From NCBI RefSeq assembly GCF_019083965.1, contig NZ_JAHRCY010000002.1, positions 372,001 to 436,000 of the forward strand: DNA of 64,000 nt. The letters are read 5' to 3'. The notes under the pieces are model-generated. The model had not been told where the DNA came from. It did no database searches and saw only the letters and a list, made by a program, of their open reading frames with translations. Made by a program: the position numbers and the translations under genes. How positions within the stretch are numbered: the stretch's first letter is position 1; each line of letters opens with the position of its first letter. The stretch is from Catellatospora tritici. GTDB lineage: Bacteria; Actinomycetota; Actinomycetes; Mycobacteriales; Micromonosporaceae. Of the stretch, positions 8,627 through 17,359 are shown piece after piece.

Positions 8627-10228
8627 TCAGCCGTGCCGGGCCCAGGTGCTGGGACCGCCGAACCTCGCCTGCACCGGCGCGGGGGGCACCGGGTTCTCGC
8701 CGGAGGGCATCAGCCCGATCCGGACGCCGCCGAAGCCGCCACCGGCGCCGGACAGCACGTTCTCCAGCAGGATGCCGCCCAGCACCGCGCCGCCGAGGCC
8801 GCCCATCCCGAAGCCGCCCATGCCGCCGCCGCTGACGATCACCGGTCCGCCGCCGCCCATCCGGCCGTACCCGGACGGGAACGACCAGCGCTCCACGTCG
8901 TCGCGGGCGGCGTCCATGGCCTGCGCGGCGAGGTCGTGCGCGCGCTGCGCGGCGGACAGGGCCGCGACCGGCTCTCCACCGGCCGACGCGGCGGCGAGCT
9001 GCTGCTGCGCCTCGGCCAGCCGAGCCCGCGCGGTGGAGCCCACGGCGCCGCGCCGGGTGCTGATGAACCCGGCCGCCGAGTCGACCGACGAACGCGCCGC
9101 GAACAGGGCCTGCTCCAGCTGCGCCCGAGCCTGGCCCGCCCGCTCGGCGGCGTCGCGCACCGCGCCCAACGCCCGGCCGAGCGACGCGTTGGCGCCCTCC
9201 AGGCGGCGCATCATGCCGAGCGGGTCGGTGCGCGGGGCGGCGAGCTGGCCGCGTACATCCGTGGCGACCTGCTCGGCCCGCGCCACCGCGGCGGCCAGGT
9301 TCATCTGGTCGGCCGCTCCGGTGCCGCCGCTCGCCTGCAGCGCCGCCTTGCCCGCGGCGACCTCGCCGTGCAGCTCGTCGGCCAGCCGAGTGGCGGCCTG
9401 ACCGGCCGCGGCGAGGTCGGTGGCGACCCGGTCCACCGCGCCGAGCAGCTGCCCGGACTGGTCGAGGGCCTGCTGGGCGCCGCGCAGCGCGACGGCGGCC
9501 TGGCCCCGGTCGGCGGCGGTCAGGCTCGACGCGGCGTGCTGAAGCTGCTCGTCGGCGAAGTCGAGCCGGGCAGTGGCCTCGGTGACGTTGCCGGAGACGG
9601 CGGCCAGCGCGCCCTCGGTGTAGCGGGAGCCGAGCTCGGCCAGGGTGGCCTGCGCGGCGGGCAGCCCGGCGCGCAGCTGGGTCGCGCGAGCGGTCAGGTC
9701 CTTGCTGAGCTGCTCGGCGTTGGCCTGCATGGCTCGCAGCTGCTCAAACGCGTCGGCCTGGGCGTCCAGGCGCTGGTCGACGGCGGCGCAGCGCTGCAGG
9801 ATGTCGGCGAGCAGTCGCCGCTGGGTGGGCTCGTCCTCCACGATCTCGTCGTCGAGCTGCTGGCGAATCCGGAACGCCGCGGCGACCTCGTCCTTGGCCG
9901 CGGCGACCGCCTGCGCGTACGGCGCGACCGCCTCGGTGCCGTACTGGGCGGTGGCGAAGCCGAGTTCCTGCTCACTGGTGCGCACCGCGTTGTCGACCGC
10001 GACGAGCTGCCCGTTGGCGCGGGTGGACAGGTCGTTGGTGGACATTCCCGCGTACGGGTCGGGCGGGCCGGACGGGGTCGTCGGGCCGCCGCCCCCGCCG
10101 CCCGGCCCACCCGGACCTGGTGGGCGCCTGCGGCGCAGCACGAACAGCACGATCGCCAGCGCGACGAAGAACGTCAGCAGGCAGCACAGCACCGAGTAGA
10201 GATCGGCTCCCCCGCTGTCGACCGGCAC
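8627..10228 (-). CDS. Membrane-anchored coiled-coil protein resembling the C-terminal part of TPM-domain proteins
   Basis: A 533-aa protein. A single membrane segment lies near the N terminus (about residues 10-30, LYSVLCCLLTFFVALAIVLF), followed by Arg residues and a Gly/Pro linker. Some 380 residues of Ala-rich helical coiled coil follow. The C-terminal 80 residues are Gly-rich (GGGGPVIVSGGG, GGFGMGGLGGAVLGG). This matches the region downstream of the TPM domain in actinobacterial TPM proteins encoded beside pspA, but no TPM domain is seen here. It lies directly upstream of pspA in the same direction. Partnership with PspA in envelope maintenance is inferred from position. Confidence 0.75.
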   Translation of the reverse strand: MPVDSGGADLYSVLCCLLTFFVALAIVLFVLRRRRPPGPGGPGGGGGGPTTPSGPPDPYAGMSTNDLSTRANGQLVAVDNAVRTSEQELGFATAQYGTEAVAPYAQAVAAAKDEVAAAFRIRQQLDDEIVEDEPTQRRLLADILQRCAAVDQRLDAQADAFEQLRAMQANAEQLSKDLTARATQLRAGLPAAQATLAELGSRYTEGALAAVSGNVTEATARLDFADEQLQHAASSLTAADRGQAAVALRGAQQALDQSGQLLGAVDRVATDLAAAGQAATRLADELHGEVAAGKAALQASGGTGAADQMNLAAAVARAEQVATDVRGQLAAPRTDPLGMMRRLEGANASLGRALGAVRDAAERAGQARAQLEQALFAARSSVDSAAGFISTRRGAVGSTARARLAEAQQQLAAASAGGEPVAALSAAQRAHDLAAQAMDAARDDVERWSFPSGYGRMGGGGPVIVSGGGMGGFGMGGLGGAVLGGILLENVLSGAGGGFGGVRIGLMPSGENPVPPAPVQARFGGPSTWARHG

Positions 10229-10276
10229 CTGCTCACCATAACGCGATCAAGCAGGACAAACGGTCGAATCATCGGC

Positions 10277-12829
10277 CTATCCGGAGGCCAGGCCACCCGG
10301 CTCGGCGCGCAGCTTGCGCGCCGGGCGCGCGGCCGACGCGAGCGTCCGCAACGCCTCGATGATCTGGTCGCCCGGCAACGGTCGGGAGAAGTGGAAGCCC
10401 TGCGCCGCGTCACAGCCGAGCCTGCTCAGCGCGGCCCGCTGGGTACCGGTCTCCACGCCCTCGGCCACGACCCGGATGCCGAGCTGGCGACCCAGGTCCA
10501 CCACCGCCCGCACGATCGCGGCGGCCTGCTTGGACTCCCCCATCCGCGCCACGAAGGTACGGTCGATCTTGAGTTCGTCGACGGCGATGCGGGTGAGGAA
10601 GGTCAGCGACGAGAAGCCGGTGCCGAAGTCGTCGACCGCGAACCGGACCCCGAGTTTGCGCAGCTCCTGCAGCACCTGGTCGGTGACGGGCAGCGGGCTG
10701 AGCACCACCGTCTCGGTGATCTCCAGAACCAGTCGGGACGCGGGCAGCCGGTGCTTCTTGAGCAGTTCGGCGACGTCGGCGGGCAGGCGCGGATCGAGCA
10801 GGCTGCGCGGCGACAGGTTGACCGCGACCGGCAGCTCCATGCCCAGCGCGCCCCACTGCGCGGCGAAGCCGAGCGCCTGGTCGAGCACGTGCCGGGTGAA
10901 CCGTCCAAGCAGGTCGCTGGCCTCGACCGCGCGGACGAAGTGCACCGGGGTGAGCAGACCCCGGCGCGGGTGGTGCCACCGGATCAGCGCCTCCACCCCG
11001 GTCGGCTTGCCGGTGTGCAGGTCGACCGCGGGCTGCAGCACCAGGTGCAGCTGGTCGTCGGCGGCCAGCGCGGTGCGCAGCTCGGCGACCAGCGCCAACC
11101 GGTCGGTGCTGGTCCGGTCGCGGGCCGGGTCGTAGGCCGTGACCCGCGCTCCCGACTCCTTCGCCTGGTACAGCGCGATGTCGGCGCGACGCAGCAGCTC
11201 CGTCGGGTCGAACTCGCCCGCCGCGGCGACGACCACGCCGACCGACACCTCCGACGACAGCGTCACCCCGGCCACCTCGGTGGGGCTGGCCAGCGCCGCG
11301 GCCAGGGCCCGCGCCCGGCGCTCGGCGACGGTCTTCGCCGCGCCCAGCAGGTCGGGCTCGGCCGCGTCACGGTCCCACGACATCGCGGGCAGGTCGGTGA
11401 TGAGCAGCGCGAACTCGTCCCCGCCCAGGCGGGCGACCAGTTCCGACTCGTCCGCGTCGGCGACCAGCCGGGTCGCGGCGGTCTGCAGCAGCTCGTCCCC
11501 GGCCAGGTGCCCGAGGGTGTCGTTGACCTCCTTGAAGTGGTCCATGTCCAGCAGCAGCAGCGCCACCGGAGCCCGCGCGTCCAGGCCGCGCAGGACCGCG
11601 TCGCCGCGCTCCAGCAGCGCGTCCCGGTTGAGCAGGCGGGTCAGCGGGTCGTGGTGCGAGTCGTAGGTGTTGCGTTCGCGCAGCTCGCGCAGTGCGCTGT
11701 GGGTGGCGGCGTCGTGCAGCGCCGCCGCGAGCGCGTCACCGAACGCGGCCAGCCGGTGCTGGTCGTTCAGGCCCCACGCGCTCTGCCGCGACAGGCGCAG
11801 GGTGAGCAGCCCGACCGGGCCACCGGCCACCTCCAGCAGCCGCGTCACCACCGGCAGCCGGTCGCTCTCGGCCGGCGGGATGTCGGCCCGTTCGGCGCCC
11901 GCCAGCTCGAACACCCCGCCCCGAGTGGCGCCGTGGTAGCGGGTGTGCGAGGCGAGCACGGTCAGCTCGACGGCACGCACCGGGAACAGCGACTGCGCCG
12001 CCCGCAGCCCCTCCTGCGCCACCGCGACCTCGTCCAGCTTGTGCAGTGAGCGGCTGGCCGCCGCGAAGGCACCCCAGGTGCGCCGCTCCTCGTCCTCGCG
12101 CAGCCGGTGCACGTAGAGCTGGTGCACCAGCCACAGCAGCGGCGGCAGCACCCACAGCCAGCTGCTGCGCCACAGCCCGACCGCGAGCAGGCCCAGCGCC
12201 ACATTGCCGACGATCATGACGGGCGTGCCGCGCAGCGCCTGCCACACCACGCCGACCATCGACTGACCGTCGCGTACGCCCAGGTGCAGCGCGAGCAGCA
12301 GCGCGCTGCACAGCAGGTAGAGGACCGCGGCCAGCACCACCACCGCGACCGACGACGGCGTCATCGGGCGGGTCTGCACCCCGCTGACCGACACGACCAG
12401 CACCGCGAGCCCCGCCGACAGGGTCAGCGAGGCCGAGGCGCGCAGCACCTCGAACGCCGTGGTCCGGTTGCCCGTGAACAGGGCCAGCACCGGCTTTGCG
12501 ACCAGCACCGCCAGGCCCGTCGCGGCGGGCAGCCAGCCGCCGGGCACCAGCGTGAAGCCGACGATCAACGCGGCCTCGCCCCAGTCGACGTCGATGTACG
12601 TCGAGCCGACCCGCATCCGCATGCCGAACAGGTGCGCCAGCACGACGAGGCCGACCAGCAGCCCGAAGTCGGCCAGGCGACCGCCACCGTCCAGGAGCAG
12701 CCCGGCGACGGCCACGGCCGCGGCGCACACCGCGAGCGCGGCGGTCAGCAGCCGCACCGGGCGTGCCGCAGTCGCCACTCCGGACCAGCGCTGCCACCGG
12801 TCCCACGTACGCGAGAGCGAAGTGCTCAT
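10277..12829 (-). CDS. Membrane-bound GGDEF-EAL cyclic-di-GMP protein
   Basis: An 850-aa protein from ATG 12829, chosen because AGGGGG lies just upstream; a longer reading to 12982 has no ribosome site. Residues 25-240 hold about seven to eight membrane helices, 250-375 look like a GAF-type sensor, 390-565 are GGDEF (intact GGDEF at 469-473), and 575-830 are EAL. EAL residues are present: EAL 613-615, Asn671, Glu703, DDFGTG 733-738, Lys754, Glu790. Both synthesis and hydrolysis of c-di-GMP are therefore possible. The inhibitory RxxD site before GGDEF reads DESE, so product inhibition is probably absent. Confidence 0.92.
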   Translation of the reverse strand: MSTSLSRTWDRWQRWSGVATAARPVRLLTAALAVCAAAVAVAGLLLDGGGRLADFGLLVGLVVLAHLFGMRMRVGSTYIDVDWGEAALIVGFTLVPGGWLPAATGLAVLVAKPVLALFTGNRTTAFEVLRASASLTLSAGLAVLVVSVSGVQTRPMTPSSVAVVVLAAVLYLLCSALLLALHLGVRDGQSMVGVVWQALRGTPVMIVGNVALGLLAVGLWRSSWLWVLPPLLWLVHQLYVHRLREDEERRTWGAFAAASRSLHKLDEVAVAQEGLRAAQSLFPVRAVELTVLASHTRYHGATRGGVFELAGAERADIPPAESDRLPVVTRLLEVAGGPVGLLTLRLSRQSAWGLNDQHRLAAFGDALAAALHDAATHSALRELRERNTYDSHHDPLTRLLNRDALLERGDAVLRGLDARAPVALLLLDMDHFKEVNDTLGHLAGDELLQTAATRLVADADESELVARLGGDEFALLITDLPAMSWDRDAAEPDLLGAAKTVAERRARALAAALASPTEVAGVTLSSEVSVGVVVAAAGEFDPTELLRRADIALYQAKESGARVTAYDPARDRTSTDRLALVAELRTALAADDQLHLVLQPAVDLHTGKPTGVEALIRWHHPRRGLLTPVHFVRAVEASDLLGRFTRHVLDQALGFAAQWGALGMELPVAVNLSPRSLLDPRLPADVAELLKKHRLPASRLVLEITETVVLSPLPVTDQVLQELRKLGVRFAVDDFGTGFSSLTFLTRIAVDELKIDRTFVARMGESKQAAAIVRAVVDLGRQLGIRVVAEGVETGTQRAALSRLGCDAAQGFHFSRPLPGDQIIEALRTLASAARPARKLRAEPGGLASG

Positions 12830-12935
12830 CGCAGCCCCCTGTCCGAGCGCACGCGTGGCGGAGGCTGCCGCCGACGTGCGGCGACGCGCGTTCCGCCTGA
12901 CGTGACAGCGCCCGCCGGTGGTAGTCCCGATCCGC

Positions 12936-13157
12936 CTATCGGGCGTCCGGCGAGGTGGGCGTGTCAGGCCGCACACCGCCACCCATGCTGGCGGAATCGA
13001 ACGTCTCGGGCAACCGCTTGATTCGCTTGTTCATGTTGCGAATCAGGAAAACCGTCGCCGCGCCCAGTAGGAGGATCAACAGCAGGGCCATCGGCCCGGC
13101 CAGACCGTCGCCCGAGCGCGTGTCGCCGAAGTTGTTGTCGGCCAGGAACTGCAGCAT
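12936..13157 (-). CDS. Small single-pass membrane protein next to mca
   Basis: A 73-aa product from ATG 13157, preceded by GGTGAG. It has one hydrophobic helix (about residues 22-40, GPMALLLILLLGAATVFLIR), then a basic NMNKRIKRL segment and a Ser/Pro/Asp tail. It starts 5 bp beyond the mca stop on the same strand, so it is almost certainly co-transcribed and translationally coupled with mca. Similar small proteins follow mca in other actinomycetes (memory). No function can be read. Confidence 0.75.
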   Translation of the reverse strand: MLQFLADNNFGDTRSGDGLAGPMALLLILLLGAATVFLIRNMNKRIKRLPETFDSASMGGGVRPDTPTSPDAR

Positions 13158-13162
13158 GCTTC

Positions 13163-14053
13163 TCACCTGTCGGTCTCGGCCGGCTCGCGCAGGCCGGCGA
13201 AGAGGTCGTCCTCGGGGATGGCGGTCTGCACAACCGAGCGGACCAGCTGGTAGTCCTCGGTCGGCCAGGCGGCGCGCTGCACCGTCAGCGGGGCGCGGAA
13301 CCAAGGGCCGTCGGGGTCGATCTGGGTCGCGTGGGCGCGCAGCGCGTCGTCACGCAGCTCGAAGTATTCGCCGCAGGGGATGCGGGTGGTGATGCGCGGC
13401 GACTTGTCGCCGATCCAGTCGTCGTTGAGGCGCTCACCGTACGGCGACTCCATGCCCGCGGCGACCATGGCCTCGTGCAGCGCCGTGAACTTCAGCTTGG
13501 TGAAGCTGATGTGGTAGTAGACCTTCTGCACCTGCCACGCCTCGCCCAGGTCCGGTCGGTACGCCGGGTCGGCGGCGACGTCGAGCGCGGCCATGCTGAT
13601 CACGTGCGTCTGGATGTGGTCGGGGTGTGGGTAGCCGCCCTCCTCGTCGTAGGTCAGCAGCACCTGCGGCTTGAACTCGCGGATCAGCTTGACCAGCGGC
13701 TCGGCCGCCTCGGCCGCGGGCACCCGGGCGAAGCAGCCCTCGGGCAGCCCCGACGGGTCGGCCGGGTCGAAGCCCTCGATCCAGCCCGAGTCGACGAAGC
13801 CCAGCCAGGCCTGGTCGACACCGAGGATGTCGCGGGCGGCCGCCATCTCCGCCTTGCGGATCTCGGCGATGTTCTCCCAGATCTCCGGGCGGTCCAACTT
13901 CGGATTGAGCACATCCCCGCGTTCGCCGCCGGTGCAGGTGACGACCAGCACCTCCGCGCCCTCGCGGACATACCGAGCCATCGTCGCCGCACCCTTGGAC
14001 GACTCGTCATCCGGATGGGCGTGCACCGCCATCAAGCGCAGCCGCTGCGTCAC
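13163..14053 (-). CDS. mca: Mycothiol S-conjugate amidase Mca
   Basis: A LmbE/PIG-L family zinc hydrolase, 296 aa from GTG 14053, which has GGGGAG 7 nt upstream; an ATG at 14086 would add 11 unlikely residues. It cleaves mycothiol conjugates to glucosaminyl-inositol and a mercapturate in thiol-dependent detoxification. The motif LMAVHAHPDDESSKGA near the N terminus carries the metal ligands, and YPHPDHIQTH (about 160) carries the third histidine. Its presence marks the host as a mycothiol-producing actinobacterium. It is divergent from the DUF4307 gene with 79 bp between starts. Confidence 0.94.
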   Translation of the reverse strand: MTQRLRLMAVHAHPDDESSKGAATMARYVREGAEVLVVTCTGGERGDVLNPKLDRPEIWENIAEIRKAEMAAARDILGVDQAWLGFVDSGWIEGFDPADPSGLPEGCFARVPAAEAAEPLVKLIREFKPQVLLTYDEEGGYPHPDHIQTHVISMAALDVAADPAYRPDLGEAWQVQKVYYHISFTKLKFTALHEAMVAAGMESPYGERLNDDWIGDKSPRITTRIPCGEYFELRDDALRAHATQIDPDGPWFRAPLTVQRAAWPTEDYQLVRSVVQTAIPEDDLFAGLREPAETDR

Positions 14054-14132
14054 CGTGTACTCCCCACGTGCGAGAATCGACCCCACCAGTCTTCCTCACG
14101 ACTCTGACACGGCTAGCGAAGGACCCCCCACG

Positions 14133-14576
14133 GTGACCGAGACCTCGACGAACACGCCCGCCGGCGCCACCGGTGAGCGTGCGCCGTGGCCCGCGGGGCG
14201 GTACGGCAAGCGCCGGGAGCGCCGCGCCATGCCGCGTGCGGCGGTGCTCGCGCTCGCGGCGGTGACCGCGGTGGCGATGTCGGCGGTCGGCTGGCAGCTC
14301 TTCCGGGCGTACGGCGACGGCGACTACAGCGCCTCGGTGACCCGCTTCACCGACCTGTCCGACGACCAGGTCGTGATCACGATCCTGGTGCGGATGCCCG
14401 CCGACGGCACCGCCACCTGTTCGCTGCGGGCAAGAGACGCCGCGGGCGTCGAGGTGGGCTTCGAGGAGATCACGGTGAGTCCGGGTCCCGACCCGGCCCG
14501 CACCCAGGTGACTCATCGCCTGGTCACCAGCGGGCGGCCGGTAACCGGCGAGGTTAAGGGATGCCGTCCGGCCTGA
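14133..14576 (+). CDS. DUF4307 membrane-anchored protein
   Basis: A 147-aa protein from GTG 14133, with a GAAGGA ribosome site about 10 nt upstream. A charged N terminus (KRRERRAMPR) precedes one membrane helix (about 32-52, AAVLALAAVTAVAMSAVGWQL). The extracytoplasmic C-terminal domain shows the DUF4307 pattern, including a CSLRARD segment and a late Cys. This family is found beside mca in actinobacteria and has no known function. Confidence 0.85.
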   Translation: MTETSTNTPAGATGERAPWPAGRYGKRRERRAMPRAAVLALAAVTAVAMSAVGWQLFRAYGDGDYSASVTRFTDLSDDQVVITILVRMPADGTATCSLRARDAAGVEVGFEEITVSPGPDPARTQVTHRLVTSGRPVTGEVKGCRPA

Positions 14577-14696
14577 AGCGCTGGTAAGTTTGTAACTTCG
14601 CCCATCGCGCTCAACGAGGCAGTTACCACGTGCCCTTGACGCGCCCATGGACGATCGCACCAACAATCCGACCGTAAGACCCTGAGGAGAACGCCC

Positions 14697-15185
14697 GTGT
14701 CCACGACTGATGCCACCTGGCTGTCCCAGGACGCGTACGACAAGCTCCAGGCTGAGCTCGCCGAGCTGATCGCCGCCCGCCCCGCCATGGCCGCGGAGAT
14801 CAACGCCCGCCGCGAAGAGGGCGACCTGAAGGAGAACGGCGGCTACCACGCCGCCCGCGAGGAGCAGGGCAAGGCCGAGGCCCGCATCCGCCAGCTGCAG
14901 GAACTGCTGCGCGTGGCCAAGGTCGGCGAGGCGAAGACCACCGACAGGATCACCGTCGGCACCGTCGTGACGATCTACTTCGACGACGACAGCGAGGACA
15001 CCGAGACCTTCCTGCTCGGCTCCCGCGAGATCGCCGCCACCACGGACCTGACGGTGTACTCCCCCGAGTCCGCCCTGGGCCAGGCCATCCTCGGCGCCCG
15101 CAACGGCCAGACGGTCACCTACACGGCCCCCAGCGGCGCCGACATCAAGGTCACCATCGTGTCGTTCCAGCCCTTCGGGGGCTGA
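14697..15185 (+). CDS. greA: Transcription elongation factor GreA
   Basis: A 162-aa protein. The N-terminal antiparallel coiled coil (about 1-75) carries the acidic tip with REEGDLKENGGYHAAREEQ, which reaches into the RNA polymerase secondary channel to stimulate cleavage of backtracked RNA. The C-terminal FKBP-like domain (about 80-162) ends ADIKVTIVSFQPFGG. GTG start with a GAGGAGAA ribosome site. A 120-bp leader separates it from the DUF4307 gene. Confidence 0.96.
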   Translation: MSTTDATWLSQDAYDKLQAELAELIAARPAMAAEINARREEGDLKENGGYHAAREEQGKAEARIRQLQELLRVAKVGEAKTTDRITVGTVVTIYFDDDSEDTETFLLGSREIAATTDLTVYSPESALGQAILGARNGQTVTYTAPSGADIKVTIVSFQPFGG

Positions 15186-15234
15186 CCCACGCCACGCCTG
15201 ACCTGGCCCCTGCCCCGCCCGGGCGGGGGCCGGG

Positions 15235-16452
15235 TCAGTTGTTTACCTCGACCTGGTAGCCGGCGGCCGTGAGGGCGTTGACCAGGCGGTCGGAGTGTTC
15301 GGCGCCGCGGGTCTCCACCGACAGGTCGACCTCCACCTCACCGAGGTGCAGGCCGGGATCGTGCCGCTGGTGGGCCACGTCCAGCACGTTCGCGCGCTGC
15401 TCGGCGATCAGCGACAGCAGCGCGGCCAGCTGACCGGGCCGGTCGGCGCAGCGTACGCCCAGGTGCAGGTACCGCCCGGCGGCGCTGAGCCCGTGCTCGA
15501 TCAAGCGGACCATGAGCAGCGGGTCGATGTTGCCGCCGGAGACCACCGAGACGACCGGCGTACGCACCTCCACCTTGCCCGCCAGCAGCGCGGCCACCCC
15601 AACCGCCCCGGCCGGTTCGGCGACGAGCTTGCCGCGCTCCAGCAGCATCAGCAGCGCCCGGGAGATCTCCTCGTCGGTGACCGTGACGACCTCGTCCACG
15701 AGCTTGCTGATGTGCGCGAAGGTCAGGTCGCCGCAGCGGCCGACCGCGATGCCGTCGGCGATGGTGGCGATGCTGGGCAGCCGCACCGGGCGGCCCGCGC
15801 GCAGCGCCGGGGGCACCGCCGCCGCCCCGGCCGCCTGCACGCCGATGATCTGGATATCGGGGCGCAGCGCCTTGGCCGCGACCGCCATGCCGGAGATGAG
15901 GCCGCCGCCGCCGATGCCCGTGATGATCGTCTGCACCTCGGGGACCTGCTCCAGGATCTCCAGCGCCACCGTGCCCTGCCCGGCGATCACGTCCGGGTGG
16001 TCGAACGGATGGATGAAGACCGCGCCGGTACGGTCGGCGAACTCCTGCGCGGCGACCAGTGCCTCGTCCACGGTCGCCCCGACCAGCTGCACGCTCGCGC
16101 CGTACCCCCGGGTGGCCGCGACCTTGGGCAGCGGCGCGCCCACCGGCATGAACACGGTGGCGCGGGTGCGGCACAGGCCCGCCGCCAGGGCCACGCCCTG
16201 GGCGTGGTTGCCCGCGCTGGCGGCGACGACCCCCCGCGCGCGCTCCTGCTCGCTCAGGCCCGAGATCCGCATGTACGCCCCGCGCACCTTGTACGACCCG
16301 GCCCGCTGCAGGTTTTCGCACTTGAGCCAGGCCGGTCCACCGAGCTTGGCCGACAGCGGCCGACTCGGTTCGATCGGGGTGATGCGCACGACGGAGCGCA
16401 GCCGCTCCCGGGCCTGTTCGATGTCGGCGAGGCTGACCAGCTCAGGTGTCAC
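15235..16452 (-). CDS. ilvA: Threonine ammonia-lyase (PLP-dependent, with ACT domain)
   Basis: 405 aa from GTG 16452. It deaminates threonine to 2-oxobutyrate, for isoleucine synthesis or catabolism. The PLP lysine is Lys55 in GSYKVRGA, the phosphate loop SAGNHAQG is at about 90-97, and GIGGGGLISG is near 180. The C-terminal 75 residues (from about 328, YLHLGVRCADRPGQLAALLSLI) form a single ACT domain, as in the shorter, non-IlvA1 type. Its start overlaps the DUF4328 gene by 4 bp. Upstream sequence in the same frame is only the antisense-frame reading of that gene, not a fusion. Confidence 0.93.
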   Translation of the reverse strand: MTPELVSLADIEQARERLRSVVRITPIEPSRPLSAKLGGPAWLKCENLQRAGSYKVRGAYMRISGLSEQERARGVVAASAGNHAQGVALAAGLCRTRATVFMPVGAPLPKVAATRGYGASVQLVGATVDEALVAAQEFADRTGAVFIHPFDHPDVIAGQGTVALEILEQVPEVQTIITGIGGGGLISGMAVAAKALRPDIQIIGVQAAGAAAVPPALRAGRPVRLPSIATIADGIAVGRCGDLTFAHISKLVDEVVTVTDEEISRALLMLLERGKLVAEPAGAVGVAALLAGKVEVRTPVVSVVSGGNIDPLLMVRLIEHGLSAAGRYLHLGVRCADRPGQLAALLSLIAEQRANVLDVAHQRHDPGLHLGEVEVDLSVETRGAEHSDRLVNALTAAGYQVEVNN

Positions 16453-17294
16453 ACCTGGATCGTGCCACCTGCCGGGGACTGCTCGCCTGCCGGGACGTCC
16501 GCCGGGACACTCGTCACTGCCCGCGCGGCGAGGGTCGCGTACGCGGCCTGCGCGTGTGCCGCCTCGCCCCGGGCGATACGCGCCTCCTGGGCCGGGCCGA
16601 CCTTGAGCACGAGGTACGCCAGGCAGCTCGCCGACACCGTGGTGACCAGCCACGACACCGGTCCGGCGAGCAGCTGCGCGTCGAAGTACTCGGCCATGGC
16701 GGCGAAATCGTCGCCCCTGATCGCCGACCGGTCGCCGCCGAAGAAGAGGAGGCCGAAGCTCTGGGCCAGATACGTGGTCCACCAGACGGCGACCACCGGC
16801 TTGACCCAGCGGCGGTGCACCGTCTCCCGCGCCACCTGGAACACGAGCCGACAGGGGATGATCAGGTTCGCGACCGGGACCAGCCAGCCCGCGATCGCCC
16901 AGCCCGCACCGTCGGAGACCTGCGTCTCCGGGAAGGCGTCGACGTTCTTGCGGGCCCGCCACAACCACATGATCACCAGTACCGCGGGCAGCGCCAGCAG
17001 CCACTCGGCGACCAGGTTGCCGACCAGCTCGAGCCGGTGCAGCGCGTCGCGCGCCGTGGCGCCGCCCGCGGCGGCCTGCTCGACCAGCGACCGGCCGACC
17101 AGCGGCAGCGCCACCGCCAGCAGCAGCCTCCCGGCGACGTAGACCGCCAGCGCCGCGACCACGGCGTAGCCGAGCCCGCGCAGGTGGTAGGTCCGCACGC
17201 CGAGCAGGGTGATCGGCTGGTCGCGGTTGCTCAGGCAGGCGCGGCAGCGCAGGTACGAGGGCTCGTTGTCGGCGCCGCAGTGGGGGCAGGGCAT
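16449..17294 (-). CDS. Zinc-ribbon DUF4328 membrane protein
   Basis: 281 aa. An N-terminal CPHCGADN...CRAC four-cysteine ribbon (residues 3-19) is followed by DUF4328: five to six membrane helices with the typical AGWLVPVANLIIPCRLV and WWTTYLAQS segments. The C-terminal tail is Ala/Pro-rich. The stop overlaps the ilvA start by 4 bp, so the two are translationally coupled although no functional link is known. Confidence 0.86.
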   Translation of the reverse strand: MPCPHCGADNEPSYLRCRACLSNRDQPITLLGVRTYHLRGLGYAVVAALAVYVAGRLLLAVALPLVGRSLVEQAAAGGATARDALHRLELVGNLVAEWLLALPAVLVIMWLWRARKNVDAFPETQVSDGAGWAIAGWLVPVANLIIPCRLVFQVARETVHRRWVKPVVAVWWTTYLAQSFGLLFFGGDRSAIRGDDFAAMAEYFDAQLLAGPVSWLVTTVSASCLAYLVLKVGPAQEARIARGEAAHAQAAYATLAARAVTSVPADVPAGEQSPAGGTIQV

Positions 17295-17359
17295 GGATCA
17301 CTCCCGGGTCGAAGGCCCCGGGAGCGTAACGGATCTTCGTGGCGCGCGTGGTCCCCTGC

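Noticed and set aside
8585..12049. Open plus-strand frame of 1154 codons
   Set aside because: Antisense to the coiled-coil and GGDEF-EAL genes, which have clear domains; no motif in the long frame.
15235..17301. Possible fusion of threonine ammonia-lyase with an upstream 280-residue domain
   Set aside because: The upstream part is an alternative-frame reading of the DUF4328 gene; a GTG at 16452 with 4-bp overlap gives a normal-length enzyme.
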